From: an uncultured Alistipes sp.
Lineage (GTDB): Bacteria > Bacteroidota > Bacteroidia > Bacteroidales > Rikenellaceae
DNA length: 18,611 nucleotides
Assembly (NCBI GenBank): GCA_900550375.1
Contig: URRP01000046.1
Span: 1-18,611, forward strand
Direction: 5' to 3'
Below, in pieces: positions 6,426 through 15,404 of this stretch (its first letter is position 1; the number at the start of each line of letters is the position of its first letter). A model generated the notes under the pieces. It was not told the origin of the DNA. It searched no databases and worked only from the letters and a program-made list of their open reading frames with translations. A program made the translations under genes and the position numbers.

Positions 6426-8801
6426 TTAAAATTCGACGGTCATGCCGAGCGTCGGAATCAGTGTTCCGCTCGATTGACCGATGGTTTTCATACGATAGCG
6501 CTGCTCGTCGGCGGGCGCTGCGGGGTTGGCGACGACACCCGTCGACATCAGTACGTCGGGAAGGTCGAGTCGGCTCGCGGTGACGTTTTGCAGGTCGATG
6601 TAGATGCCCAGCATACAGCGGTGGAAATAGAAGGTCTTGTCGACGCGCAGGTCGAGCTGTCCGAAGGCCGAAAGCCGCTCCGTGTTATAACGCGCATAGT
6701 CGTAGTAGGGGCGTCCCTGTGCGTCCCAAGCCGTGACGAGCGACGATTTCATCTCGTCGTAAGGGGTGTAGGGCGCTCCGCCGATCCAGCTCAGACGCGC
6801 TCCGACACTCCATGTGCGGGGAAGGTCGTAGGTGCCGCTCAGGTTGACCATGTAGCGGTTGTCCCACGCCGAGGGGACGTAGGCGCCTGTGCCGTTGCGG
6901 TACTCGCTGCGGAAGAGCGTCGCTGAACCGACCAGATTGACCTTGCCGGGAATCTGCCAGCGGGCCGTCAGCTCGACACCGTAGGCGTGTCCTTCGGCTG
7001 TGGAGGCGAGCGGCTCGGCGCCCACCGTGCCGTAGTCGTCGCCCTTGCAGACGAGCGGGATGCCGTCGGCGAGTGACAGCGGGATGCGGTCGTAACCTTT
7101 CCAGAATCCTTCGAGCAAGACGATCAGCCGGTCGCGCAGCCGCCAGTCGGTGCCCGCGCTCGCGGCGAATACCTGCATGTACCGCAGTCCGCGGTTGACC
7201 CACGCCCCGTCGTTACTGCGCAGCCCGAGAGCCGTGAGGGGCGGCAGCTGGTAGTAGATGCCGGCGCTGCCCTTGACCGACCATGCGTCGCCGAGCGCAT
7301 AGGCCAGCGACAGCCGCGGCGACAGCTGCCGCCAGAACTGCTGCGTCCGCGCCGAGTAGTCGCAGCCGTCGGCCCGCAGCCCCGCCGAGGCGGTGAACCG
7401 TTTGTCGGTCGATTCGTAGGCGGCGGTGAAGAAAAGCCCCCAGCCTACGATACCGAGCAGTGCGTCGTAGTCCGATAGCTCCGCTTCGCGGCCGTAGAGC
7501 CGTTGCAGCGTGCGGTTGGTGTAGCGGCGGTAGTTCAGCTCGACGCCTTCGCCGAGGGTCCAGCGGTCGAGCCACGAGCGGTTTTCGCCCCGCAGCGTCG
7601 TCTTCTGCTCGACGGAACGCAGCCGCAGCATCAGGTTGCCGTCGCTCGAAGCGTCGTTGTTGCGGTATTTCAGATTGCGGTTGTTCAGATAGTTGTGGCT
7701 CAGCGAGAGACTTTGGGTATGCCGTCCGGCGTAGTGGCGGTAGAGGGCGCCCACGGTGAAGGTCTCCTGCCGGATGCGGGGCAGATAGCTGAGCAGATAT
7801 TCGGCGTCTTCGCCCTTTTCATCGGTGTTGAGCCGCATATCGTCGATACCGGTAAGCCCCAGTACGGTCAATTCGTCGTGAGGTGAGAGCTTTGTCTTGA
7901 CCTTGACCTGTCCGTCGATGTAGTTGGGCAGGAAGGGCAGCCCCAGCAGCTTGAAGAGCAGCTGCAAATAGGATTGGCGCACGGAGAAGAGGTAGGTCGT
8001 CCGCTCCGAGAGGTGGCCGCTGCCGCTGAACGATACCTCCGAGGCGCCGAGCGTCGCCTTGAAGGTCTGTTTTTCGGGGTTGCCGTTGCGCAGACGGAAA
8101 TCCAGTACCGAACTGAGCGCTCCGGCTCGATCGGCCGGAAAAGCGCCGGTGTAGAAGTTGATTTCGCGTACCAGATCGGCGTTGACGATGCTTACGGGGC
8201 CGCCCGAAGCGCCCTGCGTGGCGAAGTGGTTGATGTTGGGAATCTCGATGCCGTCCATGTAGAAGACATTTTCCGAAGGGCCGCCGCCGCGTACGATCAG
8301 GTCGTTGCGGTAGCCGACGGGCGAGAACGATACGCCCGGGTAGGAGCGGACGATACGCGAGACGTCGCGGTTGGCGCCCGGGCTTTTTTCGATCTCGCGC
8401 AGACCGATCACCTGCAATCCGACGGGACTTTCGACCGTGCGGCGGAACGGCGTCGGGGTGACGGTCACGGCGTCGAGCTGCGCAGCGTCCTCCGTAAGTT
8501 CGATCTCGATGAAGGGCGTGGCCGCCGAGACGACGTATTCGGGTGTGAGCGTGCTTTGATAACCGATGCAGGAGGCGGCCAGCCGGTAGATCCCCGGGCG
8601 GACGCGCTCGATGGCGAAGCGTCCCGTCGAGTCGGTCGAAGCGCCTTTGTCGCCCTGCCCGTCCAAGACCACGGCGGCGTAGGCGACGGGACGGCGCGTG
8701 AGACGGTCGATGACGCGTCCATGCAGCGTATAGTTTCCGGCGGCATGGCTCATCAGACAGCATCCCATCGAGAACAGAAATAGCAATACCCGTTTTTCCA
8801 T
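6426..8801 (-). CDS. TonB-dependent outer-membrane receptor with N-terminal CarboxypepD_reg domain
   Basis: A 791-aa outer-membrane receptor. Signal peptide about 1-20 (cut near SHA/AG), a carboxypeptidase-regulatory-like beta domain at about 24-105, a plug at about 115-225 with VRGGGPSENVFYMDGIEIP-like sequence, then a 22-strand-type barrel ending in the aromatic C-terminus TVEF expected for barrel insertion. There is no SusD partner, so it is not a classic polysaccharide locus. Its short spacing to corA points to a metal or metal chelate as substrate, which is inference. Start ATG 8801 (MEKR) has an A-rich upstream and a leader of about 30 nt. ATG 8819 (MRRNKN) is also possible. Earlier in-frame starts run into the GNAT gene and are unlikely. 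Confidence 0.93.
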   Translation of the reverse strand: MEKRVLLFLFSMGCCLMSHAAGNYTLHGRVIDRLTRRPVAYAAVVLDGQGDKGASTDSTGRFAIERVRPGIYRLAASCIGYQSTLTPEYVVSAATPFIEIELTEDAAQLDAVTVTPTPFRRTVESPVGLQVIGLREIEKSPGANRDVSRIVRSYPGVSFSPVGYRNDLIVRGGGPSENVFYMDGIEIPNINHFATQGASGGPVSIVNADLVREINFYTGAFPADRAGALSSVLDFRLRNGNPEKQTFKATLGASEVSFSGSGHLSERTTYLFSVRQSYLQLLFKLLGLPFLPNYIDGQVKVKTKLSPHDELTVLGLTGIDDMRLNTDEKGEDAEYLLSYLPRIRQETFTVGALYRHYAGRHTQSLSLSHNYLNNRNLKYRNNDASSDGNLMLRLRSVEQKTTLRGENRSWLDRWTLGEGVELNYRRYTNRTLQRLYGREAELSDYDALLGIVGWGLFFTAAYESTDKRFTASAGLRADGCDYSARTQQFWRQLSPRLSLAYALGDAWSVKGSAGIYYQLPPLTALGLRSNDGAWVNRGLRYMQVFAASAGTDWRLRDRLIVLLEGFWKGYDRIPLSLADGIPLVCKGDDYGTVGAEPLASTAEGHAYGVELTARWQIPGKVNLVGSATLFRSEYRNGTGAYVPSAWDNRYMVNLSGTYDLPRTWSVGARLSWIGGAPYTPYDEMKSSLVTAWDAQGRPYYDYARYNTERLSAFGQLDLRVDKTFYFHRCMLGIYIDLQNVTASRLDLPDVLMSTGVVANPAAPADEQRYRMKTIGQSSGTLIPTLGMTVEF

Positions 8802-8837
8802 ATTTTTGTTCCGGCGCATTTTCAGTGCCTTTCGATA

Positions 8838-8845
8838 CAAATGTA
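8838..8845 (-). promoter_or_regulatory. -7 promoter box of the TonB receptor-corA transcript
   Basis: Minus-strand TACATTTG, an exact TAnnTTTG. A run of seven T (minus strand) lies just upstream and might serve as the end of the GNAT transcript, with only a weak GCGG/CCGC stem before it. No TTTG at the -33 position. Confidence 0.6.
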
Positions 8846-8892
8846 ATAAAAAAACGGGAGAATAGCGGTCGCTGCCGCAGACGGTGTACCTC

Positions 8893-9364
8893 CTATTCCA
8901 TATTGCGGCGCATCCGCCATGCGTCGACTCCGGGAGCGTAGTAGTCTCGCAGGAACGTCGTGCGGCGGAAACCGCGCGATTCGTAGAGACGCTGTGCGGC
9001 CGCATTGTCCGTGCGTACCTCCAGCGAGAGATACCGCATCCCCTGTTCGTGGGCGCAGGCGATGCTGCGGTCGAGCAGCAGGGCGCCGATTCCGCGTCCG
9101 CGCAGGACGGGATCGACGGCGATCGAGTAGATGCGCAGCAGAGCGCATCCTCGGCGGCGCAGCAGCGAGACATAGCCCGCGATGCCGTCCTCGCAGCGTG
9201 CGACGAAGAACGAACCGTTGGCGCGTCCGATAAGATACTCCAGTTCGCGGCGCGAAAAGGCGTCGTCGGTGAAACACCGCTGTTCGATGCGGACGATCGC
9301 GTCGAGATCGTCCGCGGCGGCGGGGACGACGACTACGGAATCCGTGTCGGTGAAGTGTGTCGGG

Positions 9365-9372
<8 letters not shown>
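8893..9372 (-). CDS. GNAT-family N-acetyltransferase (RimI-like)
   Basis: A 159-aa single-domain acetyltransferase. The acetyl-CoA motif A is visible at about 84-97: I-A-V-D-P then R91-G-R-G-I-G96, matching R/Q-x-x-G-x-G/A. The C-terminal part has N-x-x-A-Q-R-L-Y-E-S-R-G-F, typical of RimI-like GNATs. Its start overlaps the end of the ATP-grasp gene by 8 bp, so translation is likely coupled and the two enzymes probably act on the same molecule. RimI itself acetylates a ribosomal protein N-terminus, but the partner gene makes a small peptide or amino-acid conjugate more plausible here. Confidence 0.92.
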
Positions 9373-10828
<1,456 letters not shown>

Positions 10829-10864
10829 AAGGTATCGGGCGCCGTTTCGAGATTACGGACGGCA

Positions 10865-10872
10865 CAAATATA
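10865..10872 (-). promoter_or_regulatory. -7 promoter box of the ATP-grasp/GNAT unit
   Basis: Minus-strand TATATTTG, an exact TAnnTTTG, with the predicted start about 30 nt before the ATP-grasp ATG. The -33 TTTG is not evident. Confidence 0.65.
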
Positions 10873-10969
10873 GGACTATTTTCGATATTCGGTTCGGAGG
10901 GGTGTTTTTTTTTCCTGAAAGCGGAGCGACCTATTCGAATTTTTCTTATCTTAGGAGTGCGATCCGCCT

Positions 10970-10977
10970 GATATTTG
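10970..10977 (+). promoter_or_regulatory. Possible -7 box of the TspO-SOD-rubredoxin transcript
   Basis: GATATTTG matches TAnnTTTG at 7 of 8 positions and would give a leader of about 28 nt before ATG 11011. A second near match, TATCTTAG at 10947-10954, is also possible. Neither has a clear -33 TTTG. Confidence 0.35.
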
Positions 10978-11010
10978 CAGGGTTGTTCGTCGCAACTTAA
11001 CTCTCGTCCT

Positions 11011-12114
11011 ATGAAAAAGACAGCTTATTACGTCGTTCCCGTCCTGCTGTGTCTGATCGCGGGCCTCGTGGCGGGGCGTCTTCAGGCGCAATCCATCGCC
11101 GAGTGGTATCCTCTGCTGGATAAACCGGCGCTGACACCGCCCAACATCGTCTTCCCGATTGCGTGGGGGATCATCTACATCTGCATGGGCCTTTCGCTGG
11201 GCCGCGTGCTCCAGTACGGCGACAAACGCTACGTCACGCTGTGGTTTCTGCAGCTGGCCGTCAATTTTCTGTGGAGCGTCTTCTTTTTTTACCTGCGCAG
11301 TCCGCTGGCCGGATTCATCGACATCCTCCTGCTCGATGTGCTGGTCATCGTCTACATCTGCCGAGTGCGGCACCGAACTCCTTCGGCGGCGTGGCTCTTC
11401 GTGCCCTACGTGCTGTGGATTCTCTTCGCGACCTACCTGAACGGGTATATTCTCGTGAAGAATCCGAGCAATAAAAACTTGACGCAAACCGTTTTAATTA
11501 TAGATTCCGATTCATTGTCAAACAGTAAAAATCAACAGATCATGAAACACACGTTGCCCCAGCTTCCCTATACGATGGAAGCGCTTGCCCCGAAGATGAG
11601 CAAGGAGACCTTCGAGTACCACTACGGCAAACATCTCCAGACCTACATCGACAATCTCAACAAGCTGATTGTCGGGACACCCTATGCCGAGATGCCGCTC
11701 GACGAAATCGTCCGCAAGGCCGACGGAGGCATCTTCAACAATGCCGCCCAGACATGGAACCACACCTTCTTTTTCCTTACGCTGACGCCCGATCAGCAGC
11801 CGATGCCCGAAAAACTGGTAGCGGCGCTCGCACGCGACTTCGGCTCGGTCGAAGCGTTTCAGGAGGCCTTTACGAAGGCGGCCGTAGGGTTGTTCGGCTC
11901 GGGCTGGGCATGGCTCGCGCAGGAACCTGGCGGCAAACTGGTGATCGTGGCGGAATCCAACGCCGGCAATCCGATGACGCAGGGGATGAAACCGCTGCTG
12001 ACGCTCGACGTCTGGGAGCACGCCTACTACATCGATTACCGGAATCGCCGCGCCGATTTCGTGAAGAACTGGTGGGAGCTGGTCGACTGGCAGAAGGTTG
12101 TCGACAGACTGTAA
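11011..12114 (+). CDS. tspO: TspO/MBR membrane protein open in frame into superoxide dismutase
   Basis: The frame encodes 367 residues. Residues 1-151 are a TspO/MBR (tryptophan-rich sensory, porphyrin-binding) protein with about five membrane helices: W-Y-P-L-L-D-K-P-A-L-T-P-P near 32-44, then F-P-I-A-W-G-I-I-Y, and N-F-L-W-S-V-F-F-F. Normal TspO proteins are about this length and end near TYLNGYILVKN. Residues 152-177 are a polar, Asn/Ser-rich stretch that looks like translated intergenic DNA. Residue 178 is the natural Met of an Fe/Mn SOD. There is no stop between them. This is either a true TspO-SOD fusion or a lost TspO stop codon with SOD still started at its own ATG. TspO proteins bind tetrapyrroles and respond to oxidative stress, so the pairing makes sense. 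Confidence 0.85.
   Translation: MKKTAYYVVPVLLCLIAGLVAGRLQAQSIAEWYPLLDKPALTPPNIVFPIAWGIIYICMGLSLGRVLQYGDKRYVTLWFLQLAVNFLWSVFFFYLRSPLAGFIDILLLDVLVIVYICRVRHRTPSAAWLFVPYVLWILFATYLNGYILVKNPSNKNLTQTVLIIDSDSLSNSKNQQIMKHTLPQLPYTMEALAPKMSKETFEYHYGKHLQTYIDNLNKLIVGTPYAEMPLDEIVRKADGGIFNNAAQTWNHTFFFLTLTPDQQPMPEKLVAALARDFGSVEAFQEAFTKAAVGLFGSGWAWLAQEPGGKLVIVAESNAGNPMTQGMKPLLTLDVWEHAYYIDYRNRRADFVKNWWELVDWQKVVDRL
11542..12114 (+). CDS. sodB: Iron-type (possibly cambialistic) superoxide dismutase
   Basis: From ATG 11542 this gives a full-length 190-aa SOD, so the internal start is credible on its own. It converts superoxide to oxygen and peroxide in the cytoplasm. Metal ligands are His27 (E-Y-H-Y-G-K-H), His74 (W-N-H-T-F), Asp156 and His160 (D-V-W-E-H-A-Y-Y). 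Gln70 in AAQTWNH is the Fe-SOD-type active-site glutamine. Bacteroides SODs of this type can use Fe or Mn. The frame continues upstream into TspO without a stop. An A-rich tract (AAACAGTAAAAATC) precedes the ATG, as for other genes here. Rubredoxin follows after 22 bp. Confidence 0.95.
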   Translation: MKHTLPQLPYTMEALAPKMSKETFEYHYGKHLQTYIDNLNKLIVGTPYAEMPLDEIVRKADGGIFNNAAQTWNHTFFFLTLTPDQQPMPEKLVAALARDFGSVEAFQEAFTKAAVGLFGSGWAWLAQEPGGKLVIVAESNAGNPMTQGMKPLLTLDVWEHAYYIDYRNRRADFVKNWWELVDWQKVVDRL

Positions 12115-12136
12115 TAATTTGAAAAAATAAATGATT

Positions 12137-12301
12137 ATGAAAAAGTACAAATGCACGGTCTGCGGGTGGATTTATGATCCGGCCGTAGGCGATCCGAAAC
12201 ACGGAATCGCGCCGGGTACGCCGTTCGAGGAGCTGCCCGCCGACTGGCGCTGCCCCCGTTGCGGGGCACCGAAGGAGAAGTTCCTCCCGATGGAGGAGTA
12301 G
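12137..12301 (+). CDS. Rubredoxin
   Basis: A 54-aa one-iron electron carrier. Two Cys pairs are visible: C7-T-V-C10-G-W-I-Y-D near the start and C40-P-R-C43-G-A near the end, with P-G-T-P-F-E-E-L-P-x-D-W before the second pair, the standard rubredoxin layout and length. An in-frame ATG 6 bases earlier (12131) is an alternative start. Placed 22 bp after SOD and before a strong terminator, it is the last gene of the unit. In anaerobes rubredoxins feed electrons to superoxide, peroxide and oxygen reductases, so it probably serves oxygen defence here. Confidence 0.97.
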   Translation: MKKYKCTVCGWIYDPAVGDPKHGIAPGTPFEELPADWRCPRCGAPKEKFLPMEE

Positions 12302-12312
12302 ATTCGACGCAG

Positions 12313-12354
12313 GCGGCCGGCATCCTTCATCGGATGCCGGCCGCTGTGTTTTTT
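12313..12354 (+). terminator. Terminator of the TspO-SOD-rubredoxin unit
   Basis: A perfect 13-bp GC-rich stem (12313-12325 with 12332-12344), loop TTCATC, followed by TGTGTTTTTT. It starts 11 bp after the rubredoxin stop. On the minus strand no T run follows, so it is not obviously two-way. Confidence 0.93.
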
Positions 12355-12357
12355 CCC

Positions 12358-13227
12358 TTAACGCAGCCGTTCCAGAAAGAGTTGCAGTTCGGGCGTGCGG
12401 AATTCGAATCCCGCGTCGAGCAGCCGCAGAGGTCGTACACACTGCCCTTTGAGCAGCGGATCGGCCGCCTCTCCCCGCCACAGGCGCAGCAGTCGTGCGG
12501 CGACGTGCAGTTGGAACCATGCCTTGTAGTGGCGCCGGACGAGCGATACCGCTTCCTCCATCGAGAGATGCTGCGGTGCCACGAAGTTGAACGTTCCCGT
12601 CATTCGGGGCGTTTCGATGAGCAGGGTCATGGCGCGGCAGAGGTCTTCGACGTCGATCCACGTGAAGGGCTGGCGGCCGTCGCCGGGAACGACGGCCATG
12701 CCCAGTTTGGCGGGAAGGGACAACCGTTCGAAAGCGCCTCCGTAGCCATCCAATACGACGCCGAAGCGGGTGACTGCGGTGCGGATGCGTGCAGGGGCTT
12801 TGCGCGCTTCGGCCTCCCAGTCGCGGCAGAGCCGCGCCAGAAAGTCGCTGCCCGGTGCAGCGTCGGCCGTGTCGTCGAAACACCCTTCGGAAGGGTAGTA
12901 TCCGACGGCCGACGCACAGATCCAGCAGCGAATCGAGTCGACGTGCTCCATAGCGGCGACCAGCCGCCGCGTCGTGCCGATGCGGCTCTCGGAGAGTTTG
13001 CGTTTGTAGGCTTTGCTCCAGCGGCGATCGATCGGAGCGCCCGCGACGTTGACGACCGTGTCGCAGCCGTCGAGCGCGGCCGCCAGCCGGTCGGCCGCCG
13101 CATCGGTGAAGAGCGTTCTGTCCAGAGGTACGACGCGGTAACCCGCTGCGTTGAAGTGGTCGCGCAGGTGTGATCCGATAAATCCCGTAGCGCCGCACAG
13201 CGCTACCGTATGATGGAGTGTATTCAT
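12358..13227 (-). CDS. TIGR01777/YfcH-type NAD(P)-binding epimerase-like protein
   Basis: A 289-aa extended-SDR protein. The dinucleotide motif G-A-T-G-F-I-G is at 12-18. Family-typical stretches are VVNVAGAPIDRRWS, ASAVGYYP, RFGVVLD and PFTWIDVEDL, followed by the C-terminal region rich in W/L/F expected for TIGR01777 proteins. The biochemical function of this family is not established. ATG 13227 is chosen because it forms an ATGA overlap with the upstream gene's stop. ATG 13239 is in frame but overlaps further. It is the third gene of the tpx cluster and ends 4 bp from the convergent rubredoxin terminator. Confidence 0.9.
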   Translation of the reverse strand: MNTLHHTVALCGATGFIGSHLRDHFNAAGYRVVPLDRTLFTDAAADRLAAALDGCDTVVNVAGAPIDRRWSKAYKRKLSESRIGTTRRLVAAMEHVDSIRCWICASAVGYYPSEGCFDDTADAAPGSDFLARLCRDWEAEARKAPARIRTAVTRFGVVLDGYGGAFERLSLPAKLGMAVVPGDGRQPFTWIDVEDLCRAMTLLIETPRMTGTFNFVAPQHLSMEEAVSLVRRHYKAWFQLHVAARLLRLWRGEAADPLLKGQCVRPLRLLDAGFEFRTPELQLFLERLR

Positions 13228-13652
13228 AGCTTTTCCCACTGTTCGACCGCGCCCTCGGCGATCCGAAAGAGCGGATGAGACTCGATTGATTCCTGTTTCA
13301 GCAGCGTGTCATGGCGCTGCGGGTCGCGCGTCCGCAACTTGTGCAGCAGATGCTGCCGTTCGTAGGCCAGCTGGCCGGATGCGACGGTCAGTTGCGATAT
13401 CTGCCCTCCGGCGCCGAATTTCGAGCGGTCGAACCGGTAATTCCGTTGCACCGCTTCGTCGAAGAGGACCGACAGATAGCTGTCGATCGCAGCGATCGGA
13501 TCTGCGGCCGCTTTGAATCGCAGCAGCTGCGGATGGTTGCGGTATCCCCGTGTCGCGTCTTGCAGAACGCGGCGGGCCAGCAGGCCTTCGCGCCAGCAGG
13601 CCGTAAGCCCTTTGGCGTCGAGATACCTCGGATGGAGCGACCAGAGACGCAT
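13224..13652 (-). CDS. Pyrimidine-dimer DNA glycosylase-like protein (Pyr_excise family)
   Basis: A 142-aa protein beginning MRLWSLHPRYLDAKGL, with WREGLLARRVL and YRNHPQLLRF, typical of bacterial proteins annotated as pyrimidine dimer DNA glycosylase. In phage T4 endonuclease V, Thr2 is the nucleophile and Arg22/Glu23 are catalytic. Here an Arg-Glu pair exists at 21-22 but residue 2 is Arg, not Thr, so the classic N-terminal chemistry is not conserved and the activity is uncertain. ATG 13652 fits the family start. A longer in-frame extension upstream lies inside tpx and is unlikely. It starts 29 bp after the tpx stop and shares ATGA with the next gene. Confidence 0.82.
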   Translation of the reverse strand: MRLWSLHPRYLDAKGLTACWREGLLARRVLQDATRGYRNHPQLLRFKAAADPIAAIDSYLSVLFDEAVQRNYRFDRSKFGAGGQISQLTVASGQLAYERQHLLHKLRTRDPQRHDTLLKQESIESHPLFRIAEGAVEQWEKL

Positions 13653-13681
13653 CGTGAAAGGGAGTTTCGGGCAGGGACCGG

Positions 13682-14188
13682 TCAGACTTTTTCCGCTGCC
13701 TTGACGGCGCGGTCGTAGTCGGGTTCCTGCGTGATTTCGGGAACAAGCTCCGTGTAGACGACCTTGCCCTCCCGATCGATGACTACCACCGAGCGGGCGA
13801 GCAGCCCCTTCAGCGGGCCGTCGGCCATCACTACACCGTAGTTCTCGTCGAAATCCGAACGGCGGAAGTCCGAGAGCGGCACGACGTTCTCGATCCCTTC
13901 GGTGGTGCAGAAACGCGCGTGGGCGAAGGGAAGGTCCTTCGATATGGCCAGCACCACCGTATCGGGCAGCGAAGCGGCCAGCTGATTGAACTTGCGCACC
14001 GACATGGCGCAAACTCCCGTGTCGAGACTGGGAAATATGTTCAGGATGACGCGCTTGCCTTTCAGACTTCCCAGCGAAAGCGTTTCGAGATCGGTTTTGA
14101 CCAGTTCGAAGTCGGGGGCCGCAGCGCCCGTTTCGATGAAATTGCCGGAGATCTGGACCGGCATTCCCTTGAATTTTGTCGTTGCCAT
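13682..14188 (-). CDS. tpx: Thiol peroxidase Tpx (atypical 2-Cys peroxiredoxin)
   Basis: A 168-aa cytoplasmic peroxidase that reduces hydrogen and alkyl peroxides using thioredoxin. The peroxidatic Cys60 lies in SLDTGVCAMSVRKFN and the resolving Cys94 in ARFCTTEGI, matching the E. coli Tpx spacing. The Tpx N-terminus (F-K-G-x-P-V-x-I-x-G) is present. It is the first gene of a three-gene minus-strand unit. I found no clear TAnnTTTG box in the 229 bp (14189-14417) between it and the divergent gene. Confidence 0.97.
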   Translation of the reverse strand: MATTKFKGMPVQISGNFIETGAAAPDFELVKTDLETLSLGSLKGKRVILNIFPSLDTGVCAMSVRKFNQLAASLPDTVVLAISKDLPFAHARFCTTEGIENVVPLSDFRRSDFDENYGVVMADGPLKGLLARSVVVIDREGKVVYTELVPEITQEPDYDRAVKAAEKV

Positions 14189-14379
14189 TGTCTTTCTATT
14201 TTGAGTTGTATTCAGTTAACGGTTGACGGGGCCGAATTCGTATGATTCCCCATCCGGTATGCAAGATTGATGCCTCGTGTTGATTTCCAGATACCGGCAT
14301 CGGGACCGGACGGACGGAATGCGGCTCGGAGCTGTCCGCATCCGTTGCAGAGCGTGCTCGGACGGGTGCAGCGGGGCAC

Positions 14380-14387
14380 TATCTTTG
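14380..14387 (+). promoter_or_regulatory. -7 promoter box of the MRJP-like/MDR unit
   Basis: TATCTTTG, an exact TAnnTTTG, with a leader of about 25 nt ending in an A-rich run and ATG 14418. There is no clear -33 TTTG. Confidence 0.65.
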
Positions 14388-14417
14388 CCGTATCGGGATA
14401 AAAAACGATTGACCGCT

Positions 14418-15404
14418 ATGAAAACGATGGTGGCCGACCGCGTCGGCACTCTTCCCGTGACCTCGTTCCGAGGAATGCAGCCCACGGGAATCACGATCTG
14501 CGAGAAGGGCAGGATGTTCGTCTGTTTTCCCCGTTGGCGCGACGGCGTGCCCTATTCCGTCACCGAAGTCTTGGGGGACGGTTCCCATAAACCGTATCCC
14601 GACGAGCGGACCAACCGCTGGGAGAACGGCGATCCGCTCGATGCCGGACGGTTCGTCTGCGTGCAGGCGGTGCTCGCTTCATGCGGGAAGCTCTATGTGC
14701 TGGATACGAAGAACCCTTCGCGGCGGGAGATCATCGACATTCCTGCGATCTATATGTACGATCTGTACAACGACCAATGGGTGAAGACGCTGCGGTTGAC
14801 CTACTCCGTGCTTCCGCACTCCTACGTCAACGATCTGCGCGTGGACGAGCTGACGGGGAAGATTTTTCTGACCGATTCGGGCGCGCCGGGGCTGATCGTC
14901 GTCGACAGCGAGACGGGTGAGAATTACCGTGTACTGGACCGCCACCCCTACACCGAGGCCGAGACCGATCGGCTGATGCCCGAGGGCAGGCGCTACGACG
15001 CGACGGTCCATGCCGACGGAATCGCGATCGACCGGCGGCAGGGCATTCTCTTCTTTCATGCGTTGTCGGGGTATACGCTCTACGGCATTCCGATCGGGCA
15101 GCTCGTCAGCCGCCGAATTTACGAAGGTACGATCTTTCGGATGCGGACGCCGGCCACCGACGGCATGATCATGGATCAGCGAGGCTATCTTTATATGGGC
15201 GATCTGGAGCGGAACGCCATCGTCTATTGCAAACCCGGGCGGACGAAAATACGGACATTGGCCGAAGGCGGCGATATCCGCTGGCCCGACTCTTTTGCCA
15301 TTTACGACGGCGATCTCTATTTCACCAACTCCCGCATTCCCGAAGCCGAGGGAGATATTTCCCGGATGGAGTTTACCGTGAATAAAATAAAATTGCCGTT
15401 ATGA
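14418..15404 (+). CDS. Major royal jelly protein (yellow) family protein
   Basis: A 328-aa protein resembling the MRJP/yellow family (six-bladed propeller). Visible family-like stretches are the N-terminal GMQPTGITICEKGRMFVCFPRW, the VLDTKNP strand, YVNDLRVDELTGKIFLTDSG, then HADGIAIDRRQGILFFHALS and F-T-N-S-R near the end. Bacterial members are common but poorly characterised; insect relatives include dopachrome-converting enzymes. No signal peptide is seen, so it should be cytoplasmic. Its stop overlaps the next start (ATGA). ATG 14418 is chosen because it follows the promoter box at the usual distance. The upstream in-frame start at 14277 precedes the promoter. Confidence 0.85.
   Translation: MKTMVADRVGTLPVTSFRGMQPTGITICEKGRMFVCFPRWRDGVPYSVTEVLGDGSHKPYPDERTNRWENGDPLDAGRFVCVQAVLASCGKLYVLDTKNPSRREIIDIPAIYMYDLYNDQWVKTLRLTYSVLPHSYVNDLRVDELTGKIFLTDSGAPGLIVVDSETGENYRVLDRHPYTEAETDRLMPEGRRYDATVHADGIAIDRRQGILFFHALSGYTLYGIPIGQLVSRRIYEGTIFRMRTPATDGMIMDQRGYLYMGDLERNAIVYCKPGRTKIRTLAEGGDIRWPDSFAIYDGDLYFTNSRIPEAEGDISRMEFTVNKIKLPL

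Noticed and set aside
5150..6583. A 477-residue plus-strand frame opposite corA and the receptor end
   Set aside because: Val/Arg/Gln-rich shadow of the corA reading frame without any domain.
8802..9173. Extension of the TonB receptor upstream to 9173
   Set aside because: It overlaps the GNAT gene in another frame, reads as low-complexity Cys/Arg/Ser, and precedes the promoter box and signal peptide.
11477..11506. A possible sigma70-like promoter (TTGACG ... TATAGA) in the TspO-SOD junction
   Set aside because: Spacing is only about 14 bp and Bacteroidetes do not use this consensus; no TAnnTTTG is present.
14189..14417. Search for RNA genes or regulatory elements in the tpx/MRJP-like divergent region
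   Set aside because: Apart from the TATCTTTG box at 14380 I saw no tRNA, riboswitch-like fold or strong inverted repeat.
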